Source: Halisarca cf. caerulea (taxonomy: Eukaryota > Porifera > Demospongiae > Chondrillida > Halisarcidae). From it: a stretch of DNA of 10,000 bases. Position 1 is the stretch's first letter; every line of letters starts with the position of its first letter. Under the pieces are notes generated by a model. The model was not told where the DNA came from. It saw only the letters and a program-made list of their open reading frames with translations, and did not search any database. Positions 1 through 8,581 of this stretch are shown piece after piece. The stretch covers positions 5,332,501-5,342,500 of the forward strand of contig CAUJGJ010000397.1 in assembly GCA_963170055.1 (NCBI GenBank). The letters are read 5' to 3'. A program made the translations under genes and the position numbers.

Positions 1-245
1 AGTGCACAGCTGAACATTCATTGAACATACTGTTTATTGTAACTGGACGATTGTTTTGAAAACAATTGCCATATTTGGCAATTGTTTTCAAAACAATTCC
101 TATAACTCATTTCTGTATAAATTCATACTTCTCTATTACTATTGTATAAATTCTCTATTATAAGACTTTTCTTCAAATCTATATTATATATATATATATA
201 TCGGACGAGCGTTACACACCGTTTGCCTGTGGCAGCCCCTAAAAA
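1..245 (-). mobile_element. Interspersed repeat, family A, truncated by the window edge
   Basis: This segment is the reverse complement of 8467-8765 apart from small indels. It has the same nested palindrome (50-97), the same block next to the (AT)n tract, the GTGTAACGCTCGTCCG motif and the TTTTTAGGGGCTGCC end (at 245 reading inward). It lacks about 28 bp next to that end compared with the other copy. The far end is outside the window. No coding capacity; class unknown. Confidence 0.85.
50..97. repeat. Nested palindrome in repeat family A
   Basis: A 21-bp arm and its complement flank a 6-bp loop (ATATTT). The outer 17 bases of each arm (ATTGTTTTGAAAACAAT and its partner) are themselves near-perfect palindromes. 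The same structure is kept at 8669-8716. Confidence 0.9.
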
Positions 246-810
246 TTGGCCACCTATGAGCCAGGTTGGTCTAAAACATGGTGCATTACACATGTTAGGA
301 ATCATGAAAGTGTATTGACGGTTGATGTCCATACATCAAAACAGGTACCACACCAGAATATTCGGTACTTATCGTTTTTGAGTGCTTAGTTTATGTACAA
401 GTACTGCCCTTACAAAATGGAGAATGCTACGTAGTACTATTTTCATTGAGCACAATATAGATCTGTTGCTAGTGTATTACATTGAAACCTCTCTAAACCG
501 AACTCCCTAAGGACCAAAGGAAATGTGCAGTTTAGACAAGTACTATATGTACATATCATGTACATACGTACGTATGTACAGCAAATATTGAGAGTAGGAC
601 TTATGAACACATCTACGTAGTTTAGAAAGGGTTACAGATTACAGAGAGTTCAGTTTAGAGAGGTTTTACTGTATGTATATACGTGCATTGTTAGTGTGCA
701 GTGTAGAAGCCACGTACTGCCATACACAGACATTATGAACCCATACAAACGTACGTATATAAGTTTTTGTTGATCCCTACTGCATGTACGTGCGTACCGT
801 CCATATGTGA
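246..810. other. Region upstream of the ParB-like gene
   Basis: Apart from the MITE at 478-673, this holds AT-rich unique sequence with TACG clusters (for example 565-577, 780-796). I see no ORF or convincing promoter element; the gene's promoter presumably lies here. Confidence 0.4.
478..673. mobile_element. Mariner-like MITE (copy 1)
   Basis: The left end TACATTGAAACCTCTCTAAA and the right end (reverse complement TACAGTAAAACCTCTCTAAA) form terminal inverted repeats of roughly 27 bp, bounded by TA on both sides as in Tc1/mariner insertions. The interior has a TACG-rich palindromic stretch (548-580) and no open frame. It lies upstream of the ParB-like gene. Confidence 0.75.
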
Positions 811-1043
811 ATGGTAATTTCTGCCACAGAACAAGATGCCATGTACCTACGAAGCAATGATGATGAAGACACGCAAGATTTAGAGCTACAACCCTCTCCC
901 AGTTTGGCTGAAACCAGCCCTCCAACATTGTGTGGATCAAAGGGACCAGCTCCGGAAAAAAACCTTTGAGAACCCGACCAAAAGGAAAAATGAGGACTAT
1001 ATTGAAGATGACATGGATGTTGAAATCGAAAAGAAGAAGTTAG
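811..1043 (+). pseudogene. Exon 1 of the ParB-like gene, with a frame break at an A7 run
   Basis: From the ATG at 811 (preceded directly by an in-frame TGA) the frame reads MVISATEQDAMYLRSNDDED and then a Ser/Pro/Thr-rich acidic stretch, typical of a disordered N-terminus. It stops at TGA 967-969. From about 953 the next frame becomes the coding-like one (TFENPTKRKNEDYIEDDMDV, then EIEKKKL) and runs to a good donor, G|GTATGT, at 1043/1044. The switch falls on a run of seven A at 956-962, and one A fewer would join the two frames. This could be a sequencing error, a true indel, or a start further upstream or downstream. The exon call is supported by composition and the donor only. Confidence 0.5.
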
Positions 1044-4000
1044 GTATGTTTGCCTTCTTTGTAAATTGATAAAGAAAGTAACACTATTATACAGTGATTG
1101 TACATACGTACGTAGTTTGAATCTGTAGTGGTTTTTCTTACAATTGTGCCATATTACGTATATTATTTTTGAAATCGGCCTCAGACACTATGTACGTATG
1201 CATATGTACAGAACAATACCGCTAAAAGTACAAATCAAGCACTGCCTGACTCCACCCCCACAACGTCTCCTACGTAAAGTAGATGACTTGTTTGTGGCAA
1301 GCCTGAAGGACCAGCTGAAAACAGACCCCACTGGTCCTGGTGTCCCACCCTTAGCTCTGTTGTGCATTGAGGAAAAAAATAAAGAGAAATTCAGACGAGA
1401 CCTTGCTGAACAGTACACCTATGAGGTAATAGGAGGCCTCCATTCTGTGGAAGCAAGAAAGAGGCTCCTCAAAGACCACTCAGGTAGAGACATTTAATGA
1501 TAGTACCCGTCAGTTATCATTTATTATTGATTATGCATGTCCCTCAAATCTTCTGTTAAAACAGATCACCCCCTGTTTAGCGAAGCATTAGGAATGGTAT
1601 ATTGTGGCCTCACAGACGAAGAAGCCTTGCGTCTTGCTATGCGACACAATGTCAATGGCCATTTCACTCATGGCTTAACTCACCGAGACTATGTAAGTTG
1701 TATAGAGTATACATACTTCAACTGTCTTTATGGATGCAATACACATGTATGTATGACATTGTACATATGTCAACAATCCATGTTTCGAGTGTGAATATAC
1801 GTACATGTACATACGTACGTACGTAGGTACTGCAAGAACTAGAGGAGTGATACTTAGTCTATATGTATGTATATATGTATACGTACGTACGTACATGTAC
1901 AGTAAAACCTCTCTAAACCAAACCCTCTGTAATCTGGATCGTCTTTAAATTGGACGTGCTTTATGTCCTGCACTCCACAATTCCTGTACATTATAGAACC
2001 TCTCTAAAAGATGCATTTCTGTTGGTCCCCAAGCTAGGGTGTTTGATTTACAGAGGTTTCACTGTATTATAACTCCACTTACATAGCTCTACATTACATG
2101 TATATATGTACAATATATATGTACTCATATTATACACCATATTCTCCCTGTACATGTGTTATACGTACGTACATACTTTAAGGTGGAAGGCTGCAGGGCA
2201 AGGCTCTATGTCATGGCAGAAAAAGACCCAATCCATGATCCAACCCCTAAGGCCAGTCTTGAATGGAAGAAGGCATGCTTAAAGTGTATTTTGCCAAAGG
2301 TATAGACAATTATAAGTTGGCTGCAGCCATGAACACAAATTTCATCACATTAATCACATTCTTGTTTCAGGGGATTGTTAACACACAAAGTGCAAACATC
2401 TTCACACAGGCAGCCTTTAGTGCCCCAGTATTTACTCTTGCAATGTCAGTAATTGAAATGTTTGAGGATGGAGAGCTCAAAGGCCAGAAAGAAATACGTG
2501 AGTCAAAGATACTTTCTGCATACTGTACATGGGGTGCCCAGGTACATAATGGCATTTATATAACTATTTACCAACATTTCGCAACACAGCATGTTATACA
2601 TAATAATTTTATACGTACGTATAATATGCATGCAGGGATTCCTGATACCAATGTCTCTTTCAATATTGGATTGTAGGAACAAAGAAGCAGCTTCAAACAA
2701 CACCAGAATTCAAACAGCATTATTTTGAGCCACTGCAGAATCTTGATGAAGAATTCCAGTTGCAAGTTCTCAGGAAAGTTGCAGACAAGGAGCTATCGCT
2801 TAAAGAGTTGAAAGAAGCTGGAACTGAATTCCGACTATTAAAGCTAGCAAAGACACTGTTTGTCAGGTGATCATTGTTTGATTTTACAATTATGGTGTTC
2901 CATACTTACCAGTGACCATTAGCTTAACTTTTTAGGGGCGGATTACCTCTGTAACAATGGTATCAGGGTTCATGATGGATAAACCGTTGCTGAAACTGCC
3001 AAAATGCAGTGAATTTTCTTCAAAATTGTAAGGAATTAAGGCGAAAAATACAAAGCTGAAGGATAAAACTTCTTCATAAACCTGATACCATTGTTGCAGA
3101 GATGAACTGCTATATTTGCAAGTAATTCGGGATGAGGGGCGGCAGCCCCACGGGTTTTTTACCCGAATTACTTTACTTGTGTTTTATTAATATTTTAAGT
3201 GGTTAGGTAATTTTGGGTGTTCTTTGTGAAGGCACTAACCAAATTGAAACACTTTAGACATTTCGGCAATCTGCGGTAATGATCATGCACTGATGAAGGC
3301 AAGTCCCTAGGTTGACGAAATGTCGGAAATGTTTGTAAGTTTCATTTCAATTGGTTAACATCTGTACAAACTGACCTTTATGCAATTTTGGAGAAATCAA
3401 CATGAAAGCACACCTTGGAGTAGTTTTTTATATATTAGGTAGAAATGATATGATTCAGAAAATACATACTATGCACCCTAGGCATACGTATGTTGTTACA
3501 CTATGTTAGGGAATTTTCAAATTTAATATTTGATTCGCTTTAAATTTATCACTGTAGATGTACACGGAAGGGCACATGGGAGGAAGCTGTGGAGGCATTC
3601 CCACAGTTTGCCACAGATGAAGCTTTGAAACCTTACTTAAAGTTAAATTTAAAGGCGAAAGAGGGGGTACCACAGGCTTTTCGGCTATACTGTCAAGTTG
3701 CCTTAGATAGCACAAGAAAGAGTAGCAGCCCGGGCACTGACCTGGCTATGAGTGCTGAGAGGAACGGAGTGAAAGCACTCTTCTTGAAGGCATCCTTCCA
3801 AGAAATCATCAGCAGCAAGATTCTGGAACACATGCCCACTTTTAGAGGAGCAGCTCTCGTTCTGATGGATGCATCTGAGGTGTGTACACAAGAGCACATA
3901 GTAAATTATATAGTAATATCATATTAATGAACTAGACCAAGCTCAGTAGTATAAGGTGAAGTGCCCAAATTCCGATCACTCCCTAATTTTGATCATCATG

Positions 4001-6313
4001 CAGTTCTCCTACCCAATTGCAACACAAAATGCTACATTTAGGTTTTATTCTCTGACACCTATCATGCCCTGCATTAGTGCTAAGAAATGCCAGGGTACCT
4101 AAAATGTCTCCAATCTTACACTTCCTGAACCATAGACACTCTATATGCCTGAACTCGGGAAAGCGATAATCGGAAATAGGAGTGATCGGAATTAGGACAC
4201 ACTAACTACATTTGTCAAGCTAACTCGAGCCCACTGGCCGTCTATGATATCCTAGTGTAGTCTCGTCCCCAGCCCAACTTCCGCCATATAGTTCAGTGAG
4301 GGTGGTCAAGGTACGAGACTAATCCAGGACCTATCGGACCAGGTGCAAAGTTTGAACTAAATTTTGAGTAATTAAAAGTAGACTAAATAGGGTAAATCGG
4401 CGGGGTAACTTGAAACGGCCTTGTAAAAGCTACAAGCTCAATCGTAAGCTACAGGTAAAAATTTTAGTCAGTAATGTCTCCGTGATTGGGAAATCAGCAG
4501 TGGCAAGTTTATTTAAGTAATAACCAAGCCTCGGCTGGGCAGTTTAAGCATAGCAAAAGATACAGGCCCTGTTCCAAGTTTCCCATACGCTCCAAGTTAC
4601 CCCAATTTGCCACACCACATACGTACGTACGTACCTGCTAATCATCGACACGTTCAAAACCAAATTTTTGTCATGCATTTTCTTCGATTTGGAAATTCTT
4701 CAGCATGAATTGTGCAGCTGATCGATGAAACCTTAGATACTCCAACAACATCTGACACGCTGACGCGACCCAGAGGACGCGACCGAGGGCTTGGTTATTG
4801 TGCAATATCACGTTCGTGCATGTGGCTCTGCACGTGTAGTGCATGTATGCATACATGGACTGCATGAGCTTAGTTACAGGGTGCCTAGAGTAGTAGCCAC
4901 TATGCTGAAGGCTTCCCCTGTCAAAATACGCTTACCTAACCTAACCCAAGTTACAGTCCTATGGACCTCAGTTACACGGCCTGAGCTCCTCTTTTATCTA
5001 ACTGTTACAATGCATTTATGCATTTTACTGGCATAGCTACAACTGTACAGTGTGCATAGTGAACATCATGCAGATTGAGAATCTTACCCTATTCCAACAT
5101 TTCTATATTTAGGGTGTTTCATCTGATGACTTGAAAGTTGCAGCTTTCACCACAAGGCAAATTAATTCCATCTGCACCTCCCTTCATCTTTACCATTTTG
5201 TGGTTATCTGTGCAGTTGAACAGATGACCACATTTCAGTCAGTACTTGAGAAGCACTTCGACTCAGTGGAAATAGCCTTCTTGTACGACAAAAGTGAGGA
5301 AGGAAAAGCAACAACTACAGGTGAGATTGTACTCAGTCTAGTATATACACATGCATCAATCATGTGCTTATCGGGTAGCAAAGCACAGCATTGTAAATTT
5401 TAGTGGTAATTTATGCTCTACATAATATTGTTATGAAATGATCAATCTATACCTATATTATTTACACAATCATGTACAGATATACGTGCTAAAGGTGGAA
5501 TTACATTTGACCCTATTGTTGGGTGCATCCTGGTTGGCCACTGGTCCTGTAATGAAGGGATTCCTGTGGTGGCTACAGCTGTTAGGCCAAACTTGATCAC
5601 ATGCCAAGGGATGAAAGAGGCCAATATGACACTAATAAAGATGTATACCGCCACGGGTCAAACGGTGATTTCTTTTGGAGAAACCAAAGATTTAGGTAGG
5701 CACATACATGCATGTTGTTTTATTTATTAATATTATAATAATAATTTAATGTAACAGTCATGTATGTATGCTCAACATGCAACTGAAACATTTGTTTTTC
5801 AATTATTATAGTAGCATGGATTGCCATGCAACTTGAAGTACAATAATGTATACATTTTGTTTGCGACTATAGTCACAACACAAATCATTGTAGCAGTTTA
5901 CAAAACTCAACAATAAACACTTCAAAGGGGGAACCCCATGCATGGGCACCATTACATGACTGCAATACATATTGTTTTGTAAACATTCCATGCATAGACT
6001 ATTTGTTCACAAAACAATCCAGTGGACCACATACACTTGCACTATAGTTGGATTCTTGAGGTATCCAAATTTGTAACCCTCAGTGTACATAAGCTAGGTT
6101 TCCAAATTTGGTGACTCTGAGCATGTTAAATGCATACAACATTATACTCTTGCAATTTTTACTGGAATTGTATTGTCCATTACAGGAACCTTCGCTGATG
6201 CTGCCCTAGACTGCAAGTGTTCTTCACTGTCTTTGTGCAGCACCAAAGAAGACATGAATGACATGCACTTCTTGGCGCTAACATCATCTGCTGCAGCTAA
6301 CGTAGAGGAATAG
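811..6313 (+). CDS. Multi-exon gene: ParB-like domain plus degenerate DNA-methyltransferase-like C-terminus
   Basis: Proposed exons: 811-1043, 1229-1483, 1565-1692, 2183-2299, 2371-2497, 2677-2866, 3558-3879, 5113-5320, 5480-5695, 6186-6313 (TAG stop). All introns are GT-AG, and from exon 2 onward every junction keeps phase with no internal stop, giving about 640 residues if exon 1 is read through its frame break. Residues about 110-210 resemble ParB/sulfiredoxin-fold domains (YEVIGGLHSVEA, then CGLTDEEALRLAMRHN). Residues about 305-335 resemble the ParB helical segment (LDEEFQLQ...LSLKELKEA). Residues about 480-640 follow the order of bacterial N4/N6 DNA methylases but lack intact motifs. 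ParB-methylase fusions are known in phages and bacteria; the function here is inferred, probably nuclear and nucleic-acid related. Exon 1 and the exon 1-2 junction are the weak parts. It could be a decaying copy or have a different first exon. Confidence 0.8.
1229..1692 (+). other. ParB-like domain (exons 2 and 3)
   Basis: Exon 2 ends ...KDHS + G at 1483 and exon 3 starts at 1565 after AAAACAG, so the split codon becomes GAT (Asp) and the frame is kept. Exon 3 ends at 1692 before GTAAGT. The visible order is a PPLALLC strand, YTYEVIGGLHSVEARKRLL (corresponding to the ParB strand followed by the G-x-H/R-R-x-x-A helix), VYCGLTDEEALRLAMRHN (corresponding to the ParB acidic/Asn segment), then a THRDY helix. 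In bacterial ParB this fold binds CTP or acts as a nuclease. Here the usual Arg of the GxHR/GERR box is Ser, so activity is uncertain. The exon 2 acceptor is uncertain: position 1228 keeps phase but has no pyrimidine tract. Confidence 0.65.
1898..2066. mobile_element. Mariner-like MITE (copy 2)
   Basis: The left end TACAGTAAAACCTCTCTAAA and the right end (reverse complement TACAGTGAAACCTCTGTAAA) are the same terminal repeats as 478-673. The subterminal GGACCAA motif and following bases also match copy 1. It sits in the intron 1693-2182 of the ParB-like gene. Confidence 0.8.
2929..3173 (+). mobile_element. Repeat sharing the ends of family A but with a different core
   Basis: Begins TTTTTAGGGGCGG and ends GGGGCGGCAGCCCC, then a hairpin (CGGGT...ACCCG) and CCCGAATTACTT, matching the two ends of 8467-8839. 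Between them is an unrelated inverted repeat: 2947-2975 (CTCTGTAACAATGGTATCAG) and 3074-3101. It lies in the intron before the 3558 exon. Confidence 0.7.
3236..3357. repeat. Foldback repeat with hammerhead-like core motifs
   Basis: Outer arms TAACCAAATTGAAA (3236-3249) and TTTCAATTGGTTA (3345-3357) are complementary with one indel. Inner arms GACATTTCG and CGAAATGTC are perfectly complementary. The interior contains CTGATGA (3290-3296) and GAAA (3317-3320), the two conserved core strings of hammerhead ribozymes. It is in the intron 2867-3557. Confidence 0.6.
3961..4200. mobile_element. 240-bp terminal-inverted-repeat element
   Basis: The left end GTGCCCAAATTCCGATCACT and the right end (reverse complement GTGTCCTAATTCCGATCACT) give TIRs that remain recognisable for about 40 bp. 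The interior has no open frame. It lies in the largest intron (3880-5112) of the ParB-like gene. Superfamily not assigned. Confidence 0.75.
4258..4321. mobile_element. 64-bp mini element with TAGTCTCGT ends
   Basis: Starts TAGTCTCGT and ends ACGAGACTA, a perfect 9-bp inverted repeat with TA at both outer edges. It is non-coding and intronic. Confidence 0.55.
4402..4604. repeat. GGGTAACTTGG repeat, copy a
   Basis: Starts GGGGTAACTTGAAACGGCC and ends TCCAAGTTACCCC, its imperfect complement. The interior (CAGTAATGTCTCCGTGATTG; GGCAG..TTAA.CATAGCAAA; ACAGGCCCTGTTC) matches 7164-7352. About 25 bp containing AATAACCAAGCCTCGG (4519-4534) is extra relative to that copy. It is intronic. Confidence 0.75.
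4605..5112. other. Remaining part of the largest intron
   Basis: Holds an (ACGT)n run at 4619-4634, and at 4783-4799 CCGAGGGCTTGGTTATT, the complement (one indel) of 4519-4534, which may be a foldback remnant. The frames at 4791-5036 have no coding character. The 3' end has a normal acceptor (ATTTAG|GG at 5112). Confidence 0.45.
5113..6313 (+). other. C-terminal methyltransferase-like region (exons 8-10)
   Basis: Exons 8 (5113-5320), 9 (5480-5695) and 10 (6186-6313) join in phase through split Asp and Gly codons. HFVVICAVEQMTTFQSVLEK followed by an Asp-rich turn and FLYDKSEEG resembles the strand-helix-strand after the catalytic motif of N4/N6 DNA methylases, where a Trp-Lys often stands. 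CQGMKEANMTLIKMYTATGQ and TVISFGETKDLGTFADAAL match the layout of the HPtQKP / pGdtVLDpFxGsGTt / AA block. The glycine-rich SAM loop (FxGxG) is replaced by SFGETKDLG and I see no DPPY or NPPY in any exon, so catalysis is unlikely. The protein ends ...SSAAANVEE. Confidence 0.5.
5696..6185. other. Last intron of the ParB-like gene
   Basis: AT-rich. Contains a local direct repeat (GTATCCAAATTTGTAACCCT near 6060 and GTTTCCAAATTTGGTGACTC near 6097). No element or frame recognised. Bounded by GTAGGC and TTACAG. Confidence 0.5.
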
Positions 6314-6886
<573 letters not shown>

Positions 6887-6915
6887 TGACATACATACAT
6901 ACATACACACACACA

Positions 6916-6969
6916 AGTCTCACGTAGCCAGACCACTTTCCCCTCCATTTTTACGGGGCTACGCGAGAC

Positions 6970-6971
<2 letters not shown>
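6916..6971. mobile_element. 56-bp mini element with AGTCTCRCGTAGCC ends
   Basis: AGTCTCACGTAGCC (6916-6929) and GGCTACGCGAGACT (6957-6970) are complementary with one mismatch. The element sits between two CA tracts. The AGTCTCG start resembles the element at 4258-4321. Confidence 0.6.

Positions 6972-7012
<41 letters not shown>
6971..7012. repeat. (CA)n microsatellite
   Basis: A CA tract directly after the 56-bp mini element. Confidence 0.95.
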
Positions 7013-7060
7013 GATCTATATTCGCTCATAACGAAACATATATGCGTTGTAAAGTGAGTC

Positions 7061-7404
7061 TGGGTAACTTGGAGCGGCCGAATTAAAAAGAAGTATGCTA
7101 AATTTGACTCAGTAATGCCTACTTGAATTCAGCGTTTAACAGTGGCAAGTAGCTAGGGTAAGGCTGGGTAACTTGGAACGGCCGAGTAAAAGCAGCGTCA
7201 ATAGTAGACTACAGGTACAATTTTGGCCAGTAATATCTCCGTAAATTGGGCGTTCAGCAGGGGTGAGTATAGCTGGGCAGCTTAATCATAGCAAAGGATA
7301 CAGGCCCTGTTCTAACTTACCTATGTGTTCCTAAGTTACTCCACTTTACCCCATGGCTGGGCACCTTAAGCAAACATTACAGACCTTGTTCCACTTTATC
7401 CTAC
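7061..7404. repeat. GGGTAACTTGG repeats, copies b, c and a fragment
   Basis: Copy b (about 7061-7157) starts TGGGTAACTTGGAGCGGCC. Copy c (7164-7352) starts TGGGTAACTTGGAACGGCC and shares the CAGTAATATCTCC and GATACAGGCCCTGTTC blocks with 4402-4604. A fragment at about 7355-7404 repeats GGCTGGGCACCTTAAGC and CTTGTTCCACTTTA. This is a tandem or nested cluster. Confidence 0.7.
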
Positions 7405-7422
7405 ATACATAAACTCACAAAT

Positions 7423-7509
<87 letters not shown>

Positions 7510-7518
7510 CACACACAC
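7423..7518. repeat. (CA)n microsatellite with a degenerate AC-rich tail
   Basis: About 96 bp of CA with one CG interruption. The following 7519-7740 is unusually A/C-rich (many CACAC, ACACA words), probably decayed repeat, with no frame or other feature seen. Confidence 0.95.
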
Positions 7519-7802
7519 TTTCCCCATTGTAAACAAACGTCACACACACCACACTCCCACAAAGCAATGTATACACACAATTAACACATGCTGTCTCTAA
7601 TTATAAACATAAAGCTTCCAAAGGCACACTGAGACACAGTAGTCTAATAACAAAGGAAATCACACCCCACAAATACACACAAAGACACATACTACCTACA
7701 CACGTAAAGGTACAAACCTTACGAAGGCACAGACAACTGAAGAACGACACCCAACGAAACTAAATATCTGTATATACTAGTCCTAGCAATTATCACAGAC
7801 CC

Positions 7803-8043
7803 GTGGCCAACGTGTTCTGTCGCAACTATCAACCTTTGACCCCAATGCATGGTTATGCAACAATTCCGCCGCACAATGCAAGAAAAAGAACAAATACTTG
7901 CTTACCATGCTCTGCAGTATTACGAGACTTTGTCAAACCCGACAAATACGCTTATAAACACAAAGGAATACAAAGACGATCGAAAGACCAGTCGACAACG
8001 GCTTTCAATGAAGAACAGGGGCGAATTGTCTGAAAATCCATAG
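7803..8043 (+). other. CpG-containing region with two overlapping open frames, possible promoter or first exon area
   Basis: Two frames are open at once: 7803-8033 (76 codons, including PLTPMHGYATIPPHNARKR) and 7849-8043 (64 codons, including MQEKEQILAYHALQYYETLS). The second has the more protein-like composition. On the opposite strand a short frame starts with an ATG at 8042 (MDFQTIRPCSSLKAVVDW). The segment is richer in CpG than its surroundings and lies just upstream of the start of the microexon gene at 8091, so it may be promoter/5' UTR or the first exon of a divergent gene. No splice structure or homology allows a choice. Confidence 0.3.
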
Positions 8044-8090
8044 CGTGCATTCTCCGCGGGATTTTATTTCATTTGCGGCTGGCTCCAACA

Positions 8091-8534
8091 ATGGTGGAAA
8101 TCTCTCTCGTTTTTGTGGTATGTTCAAAGCCTACTACAACGTTAGAAGTGTATAATATGTGTCTATTTCGAATTTCGCTCTATATATTATTGTACTTGTC
8201 ACACTAATAGATGTTGGTTGCAGCAGCAATACACTTGCTGCTGCAACTTGTAGTTCCCGGTTTTGTCTTGAGGCTAATGGTAAGAGTTTTACACTCTATA
8301 GGTTAGCATTGTGCCTAATTTAGTTTATTCTCAGCTGTAGGGAATCTTTTCAACTTGTGTGTGCATATATGTAAGTTTAAAATACTTATTCTATCGCATG
8401 CATCTCCATGTTCTTGCATGCTCACAAAATTATGAAAAATGAACTTCTCACCTTGGCAATACTTTGTTTTTAGGGGCTGCCGCAGGCAGCCCCTATATTG
8501 TTTTCATTTGGACTTCCGGTGTGTAACGCTCGTC

Positions 8535-8581
<47 letters not shown>

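Larger units (their letters stand above)
2183..3879 (+). other. Central region of the ParB-like gene (exons 4-7)
   Basis: Exon 4 (2183-2299) is exactly 39 codons in phase 0 and continues the ParB-like helix with VEGCRARLYVMAEKDP and a Trp/Cys-containing end. Exon 5 (2371-2497) follows TTGTTTCAG and holds a helix of mixed hydrophobic residues (FSAPVFTLAMSVIEMF). Exon 6 (2677-2866) carries LDEEFQLQVLRKVADKELS followed by LKELKEA, similar in layout to the helix-turn-helix tail of ParB/KorB proteins. Exon 7 (3558-3879) is the largest (322 bp), starts after CACTGTAG and ends before GTGTGT; it is Lys/Ala-rich and mostly helical by eye, with no motif that I recognise. Three mobile-element remnants sit in the introns on either side of exon 7. 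Confidence 0.75.

Noticed and set aside
650..940. 96-codon minus-strand open frame
   Set aside because: Antisense to the MITE end and exon 1; composition is not protein-like.
2929..3173. Helitron assignment
   Set aside because: Has a 3' hairpin, but lacks the TC start and CTRR end, and boundaries are not confirmed.
4791..5036. 81-codon plus-strand frame in the large intron
   Set aside because: Lies between exons that join in phase without it, and has no domain-like content.
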